From: Thermomicrobiaceae bacterium
GTDB taxonomy: Bacteria > Chloroflexota > Chloroflexia > Thermomicrobiales > Thermomicrobiaceae
Assembly (NCBI GenBank): GCA_007123655.1
Contig: SKKR01000096.1
Location: 1-8,304 of the forward strand
Direction: 5' to 3'
Length of the DNA: 8,304 nucleotides
Shown here: piece by piece, positions 5,814-8,304 of the stretch
How positions within the stretch are numbered: the stretch's first letter is position 1
Layout of the letters: the number at the start of each line of letters is the position of its first letter
Position numbers and translations under genes: made by a program
Notes under the pieces: generated by a model
The model's input: the letters and a program-made list of their open reading frames with translations, nothing else
What the model was told of the DNA's origin: nothing
The model's database searches: none

Positions 5814-7201
5814 CGACGGTGAACCGGATCGTCGTTCTGGGAGCGCTTGGCGATCTGGCAACGAGACTGCTTATCCCGTCGATGTCGGAGTTGATCGATG
5901 CGGGGTACCTGGACAACCCGCCCGAGGTGGTCGGCGTCGCGCGCGCCGAACTCTCGACCGACGATTACAGAGGCCAGATGCGGGAGAACCTGCAGTCGTT
6001 CTCGCCCGAGACTGGGAATGACGCCAGGGAACGGCTCCTGGAGGCCCTTTCCTATGTACAAGCTGACGCCACCGACGCCAGCGCGCTTGACGGCGCCATC
6101 GGTGATGATCCGGCCGCAATCTACCTGGCGCTTCCTCCGGCGATCTATGCCGGTGCGATCGACGCGCTGGAACGACTCGACCTGCCGGAAGGAAGCCGGA
6201 TCATCATCGAGAAGCCGTTCGGTGATGACCTGGATTCGTCGATCAAACTCAACAAGCAGTTGCGCCGTGTATTCCCGGAAACGGCGATCTACCGTATCGA
6301 CCACTTCACCGCGCTCCAGGCGGTTGAAGCGATCCCGGCGATCAGGTTCGGAAACCCGTTCATCGAACGCGCCTGGAACGCCGTTCACATCGAGCGAGTC
6401 GAGATCATCTGGGACGACACACTTGCGCTGGAAGGCCGGGCCGGATATTACGACTCCGCGGGAGCACTTAGAGACATGCTGCAGAATCACCTGCTGCAGG
6501 TGATGTGCGTGCTTGCCATGGAAGCGCCCGCGAGCCTGTCCGGTGATGACTTGCGAGCACGGAAGCTTGACGTGCTGAAGGTGATCCGGAAACAACCTGT
6601 CGGCGAAGCGGCGGATCGGAGCTATCGCGCCCGATACACGTCAGGTGTGATTGACGGCGAGCATGTGCCGGGATATGCCGAAGAAGACGGCGTCGATCCG
6701 AAGAACGAGATTGAGACCTTTGCCGAGATCGAACTCGACATCGAGCATCCCAGATGGACCGGCGTGCCGTTTCTCCTGCGCTCCGGGAAAGCCCAGCGGG
6801 AGGACCGGCGGTTCGTCAACGTTGTCTTCCGGGAGACGGGAGAAACGCCGTTCGATGATGCCCGGGAGAGTGTCTCCAATGCCCTGCGGATCGAGTTGCT
6901 TCCGGATCGCCCGGCGTTGTCGCTCGTGCTGAGCCAGCCGGAGCGCCCGACGTCATTGCGACCGGTTGAGCTGAGCATCGATCTGCCGGAGGAACGGGTC
7001 CAGGCGCACGGTGTACTCCTGTACGACATACTCCGAGGGGACCAGAGCCGGTTCGTGCTGGCTGAAGAGGCGGAGGAGTCCTGGCGGGTCGTGCAGCCGT
7101 TCCTCGATGCGTGGAGCCAGAACCTCACCCCGTTGCGGGAGTATCCCGCCGGGACAATAGTCGAGACTGGAACTTCCCCAGAACAGTCTGGCGCGGGATG
7201 A
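5810..7201 (+). CDS. zwf: Glucose-6-phosphate dehydrogenase family protein with divergent substrate site
   Basis: The family oxidises glucose 6-phosphate to 6-phosphogluconolactone with NAD(P)+, opening the oxidative pentose phosphate or Entner-Doudoroff route. The 463-residue product is slightly short for the family (about 480-510). The Rossmann domain has the dinucleotide loop GALGDLATR (11-19) and VAR (43-45). EKPFGDDL (134-141) includes the conserved Lys135. The catalytic dyad is present: Asp164 in RIDH (162-165) and His227 in RDMLQNHLLQ (221-230). RSGKA (324-328) keeps the C-terminal substrate Lys327. The hallmark RIDHYLGKE reads RIDHFTALQ, so Leu169 replaces the phosphate-binding Lys (Leuconostoc Lys182). 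Asp203 stands for Glu216, and Asp332 is near the place of Lys344. It could be a true but divergent G6PDH, or use another sugar. The ATG overlaps the GH15 stop by 4 nt. The fold assignment is firm, the substrate is not, so the symbol is provisional. Confidence 0.88.
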   Translation: MTTVNRIVVLGALGDLATRLLIPSMSELIDAGYLDNPPEVVGVARAELSTDDYRGQMRENLQSFSPETGNDARERLLEALSYVQADATDASALDGAIGDDPAAIYLALPPAIYAGAIDALERLDLPEGSRIIIEKPFGDDLDSSIKLNKQLRRVFPETAIYRIDHFTALQAVEAIPAIRFGNPFIERAWNAVHIERVEIIWDDTLALEGRAGYYDSAGALRDMLQNHLLQVMCVLAMEAPASLSGDDLRARKLDVLKVIRKQPVGEAADRSYRARYTSGVIDGEHVPGYAEEDGVDPKNEIETFAEIELDIEHPRWTGVPFLLRSGKAQREDRRFVNVVFRETGETPFDDARESVSNALRIELLPDRPALSLVLSQPERPTSLRPVELSIDLPEERVQAHGVLLYDILRGDQSRFVLAEEAEESWRVVQPFLDAWSQNLTPLREYPAGTIVETGTSPEQSGAG

Positions 7202-7240
7202 GCCCAAGCCCGAGTCTGTGTGTTGGATCGGTCGGACGCG

Positions 7241-7975
7241 TCAGGAATTTTCAATACGGTTGAAGACTTCGGCCATCTTCAGGCCATGCTCCTTGCCGCG
7301 ATCCTTTGCACCGTCGCGCAGCATCTCTCCGAGCTGTTCGATCCGGACACCCACCTGGCTCTGATGCTCGGCAAGCGCGGCGATCTTCACATCCATGGTG
7401 TCGGAGATGTCTTCCGCGTAGTTCACAACCGGCGCGCCCGTGACGAAGAACTCGGACACTTTGTGAGGCTTGAGGCCCTGTTCGAGCAGTTCCGGGAAGT
7501 CCCACGGATTCTGGCTTGCCGGATACAGTGCTGCAAGGGCGGCCTGCCCGCATGCAAGGTGATCGGGATGATGCCGGCGGACGTGGTATTCCGGCTCCCA
7601 GACGCGATCCGGTGACGGACAGAGAACCCGGGTTGGACGGTAGCGCCGAATCAGGCGGACGAGTTCCCGCCGAAGCTCCAGCGTGTTCTCCAACTGCCCG
7701 TCCAGGTGATCGAGGAAGAAGATGTCAGCCAGTCCGAGGACCTTGCCGGCAGCGCGTTGCTCGCGTTTTCGCAGCTTGGTCAGTTCTCGCCTGGCCCCGA
7801 GCCCGCAATCGACCGCGTCATCCGGACCGCCTCCGCCACCGTCGGTGCAGACGACGTAGTAGAACGTCCAGCCTTCCCGGATCCATTTGGCGATCGACCC
7901 GGCAGCACCGAACTCGTAGTCGTCCGGATGTGCCATGATCGCCATCCCGACCTTGCGCTCGATCTCTTCTGTCAT
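7241..7975 (-). CDS. PIG-L/LmbE family zinc-dependent deacetylase
   Basis: The family removes N-acetyl groups from GlcNAc-containing compounds such as mycothiol or bacillithiol precursors, glycolipids or antibiotics. The substrate here cannot be told. The 244-residue product opens with the metal motif AHPDDYEFGAAGSIAKW (15-31), giving zinc ligand His16, Asp19 and probable base Asp18. The second ligand motif HHPDH is at 135-139, with His136 the likely third zinc ligand and His139 a conserved partner. TDG (44-46) is followed by an unusual run, so Gly46-Gly50 is all glycine. There is no signal peptide, so it is cytoplasmic. The ATG at 7975 is preferred because GGAAGGG lies 6 nt before it. The 20-residue extension to 8035 has no support and would cover the possible promoter. 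It is convergent with the dehydrogenase gene, with a 39-nt gap and no clear terminator between. Nothing in the surroundings suggests a thiol-biosynthesis cluster. Confidence 0.92.
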   Translation of the reverse strand: MTEEIERKVGMAIMAHPDDYEFGAAGSIAKWIREGWTFYYVVCTDGGGGGPDDAVDCGLGARRELTKLRKREQRAAGKVLGLADIFFLDHLDGQLENTLELRRELVRLIRRYRPTRVLCPSPDRVWEPEYHVRRHHPDHLACGQAALAALYPASQNPWDFPELLEQGLKPHKVSEFFVTGAPVVNYAEDISDTMDVKIAALAEHQSQVGVRIEQLGEMLRDGAKDRGKEHGLKMAEVFNRIENS

Positions 7976-7981
7976 CCCGAA

Positions 7982-7988
7982 CCCTTCC
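7982..7988 (-). promoter_or_regulatory. Ribosome binding site of the PIG-L deacetylase gene
   Basis: GGAAGGG on the minus strand lies 6 nt before ATG 7975. It sets the start there rather than at the upstream in-frame ATG 8035. Confidence 0.75.
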
Positions 7989-8025
7989 GTGATTCGCACT
8001 GTGACGGTCCAGAGCACAGTTGAAG

Positions 8026-8034
8026 ACGATACCA
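8026..8034 (-). promoter_or_regulatory. Possible extended -10 promoter for the PIG-L gene
   Basis: The minus strand reads TGGTATCGT, a TGn followed by TATCGT (four of six matches to TATAAT). No good -35 box is seen. Initiation would fall near 8019, giving a leader of about 44 nt. Weak support only. Confidence 0.3.
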
Positions 8035-8100
8035 CAGCCTCATCACGAGGTTGACACTCGAGTTGTTGCGGGATGGTGCCGGGTTTGGATAGAGTTCGCC

Positions 8101-8132
8101 GGAAATGCGAAAGGCCCGTCTGGGACGGACCT
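8101..8132 (-). terminator. Intrinsic-terminator-like hairpin downstream of the HtrA-like gene
   Basis: On the minus strand, GGTCCGTC and GACGGGCC pair over 8 bp (one G-T), extended by an A-T pair, around the 3-nt loop CCA. The stem is followed by TTTCGCATTT, an interrupted T-rich tail. It lies about 67 nt after the stop of the HtrA-like gene and before the PIG-L promoter region, as expected for a terminator separating the two. Confidence 0.55.
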
Positions 8133-8159
8133 CTCGCGGGATAAGGGGAGTGTAGGGGT

Positions 8160-8183
8160 GGACAGCGGCGCGACTCGCTGTCC
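8160..8183 (-). repeat. Perfect 8-bp inverted repeat just after the HtrA-like gene
   Basis: GGACAGCG and CGCTGTCC form a perfect 8-bp stem with an 8-nt loop, starting 15 nt after the stop at 8199. No T-run follows on the minus strand, so alone it is not a classical terminator. With the hairpin at 8113-8131 it may form a tandem termination or mRNA-stabilising region. Confidence 0.45.
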
Positions 8184-8198
8184 TCGGGGTCGTTGTTA

Positions 8199-8304
8199 TC
8201 AGTTTGGTCTCGCTGTGAGCGTTACCTCCAGCGTGAGCGTTTCGTCGGTATCGGGTCGGTAGATCTCGATGTCAATGGTGTCGCCAACCCGATAGTTGAA
8301 CAGC
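8199..8304 (-). CDS. C-terminal end of a probable HtrA/DegP-type serine protease (PDZ domain), partial
   Basis: Only the last 34 residues and the TGA at 8199-8201 are in the window. The readable end is LFNYRVGDTIDIEIYRP followed by a short acidic turn and TLTLEVTLTARPN. This matches the closing strands of PDZ domains in HtrA-type periplasmic or membrane-anchored proteases: 'Y.xGD.v.i.v.R', then 'v.vtL..RP' and the end of the chain. The usual 'R.G' turn is replaced by RPDTDET. The protease domain and catalytic triad lie outside the window, so a different PDZ protein (for example a carboxyl-terminal protease) is possible. The PDZ call is fairly good, the protease call less so. Confidence 0.65.
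   Translation of the reverse strand, partial: LFNYRVGDTIDIEIYRPDTDETLTLEVTLTARPN

Noticed and set aside
5642..6595. A 317-codon open frame on the minus strand across the GH15 and dehydrogenase genes
   Set aside because: It is antisense to well-conserved motifs of both genes and crosses their junction. Its product resembles no family.
7202..7240. Search for a bidirectional terminator between the convergent dehydrogenase and PIG-L genes
   Set aside because: Only the short palindrome GACGCGTC at 7235-7242 is present, with no stem of useful length and no T-run.
8052..8057. TTGACA on the plus strand, a possible -35 box
   Set aside because: No -10 box lies 16-18 nt downstream, and transcription would run antisense into the HtrA-like gene.
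1..8304. Mobile elements, CRISPR arrays, tRNA or rRNA genes, toxin-antitoxin or defence genes
   Set aside because: No terminal repeats, regularly spaced repeats, transposase or RNA gene signatures were seen. The genes fit a stable chromosomal region.

Overview
The window is a dense stretch of bacterial chromosome, GC-rich by eye, with Shine-Dalgarno-led genes on both strands. It holds seven complete or nearly complete genes and one gene fragment. I see no mobile element, CRISPR array, tRNA, rRNA or phage gene. Nothing fixes the taxon. The mix of a class B PBP, a PIG-L deacetylase, a GH15 next to a zwf-like gene, and rnc-prs suggests a Chloroflexota- or Actinobacteriota-like organism, but this is only a guess.

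Left part, minus strand (read right to left, 3746 to 1): a small charged protein of unknown function starts at a GTG behind a perfect TATAAT box. It is followed after 3 nt by rnc (RNase III), which overlaps prs (ribose-phosphate pyrophosphokinase) by 8 nt. These three look like one operon. After a roughly 165-nt gap with its own possible promoter comes a class B penicillin-binding protein. Its gene runs off the left edge exactly at the catalytic serine codon.

Middle, plus strand (3990 to 7201): a cytoplasmic GH15 glucoamylase/trehalase-like enzyme is translationally coupled (ATGA overlap) to a glucose-6-phosphate dehydrogenase-family protein. The dehydrogenase keeps its catalytic dyad and cofactor motifs but lacks the usual substrate-binding lysine in the RIDHYLGKE motif. 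A simple reading is that the hydrolase releases glucose in the cytoplasm and the dehydrogenase feeds it, directly or after phosphorylation, into oxidative sugar metabolism.

Right part, minus strand: a PIG-L/LmbE-type zinc deacetylase (7975 to 7241) is convergent with the dehydrogenase gene. Beyond it is a 223-nt intergenic region with an intrinsic-terminator-like hairpin. At the right edge are the last 34 codons of what looks like an HtrA-type protease PDZ domain.

The gene set is mostly ordinary core and central metabolism. The best leads are active-site substitutions: the divergent substrate pocket of the dehydrogenase, the Asp-to-Gly change in the RNase III metal site, and an unrecognised protein co-transcribed with rnc and prs. 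I found no convincing new multi-gene system.
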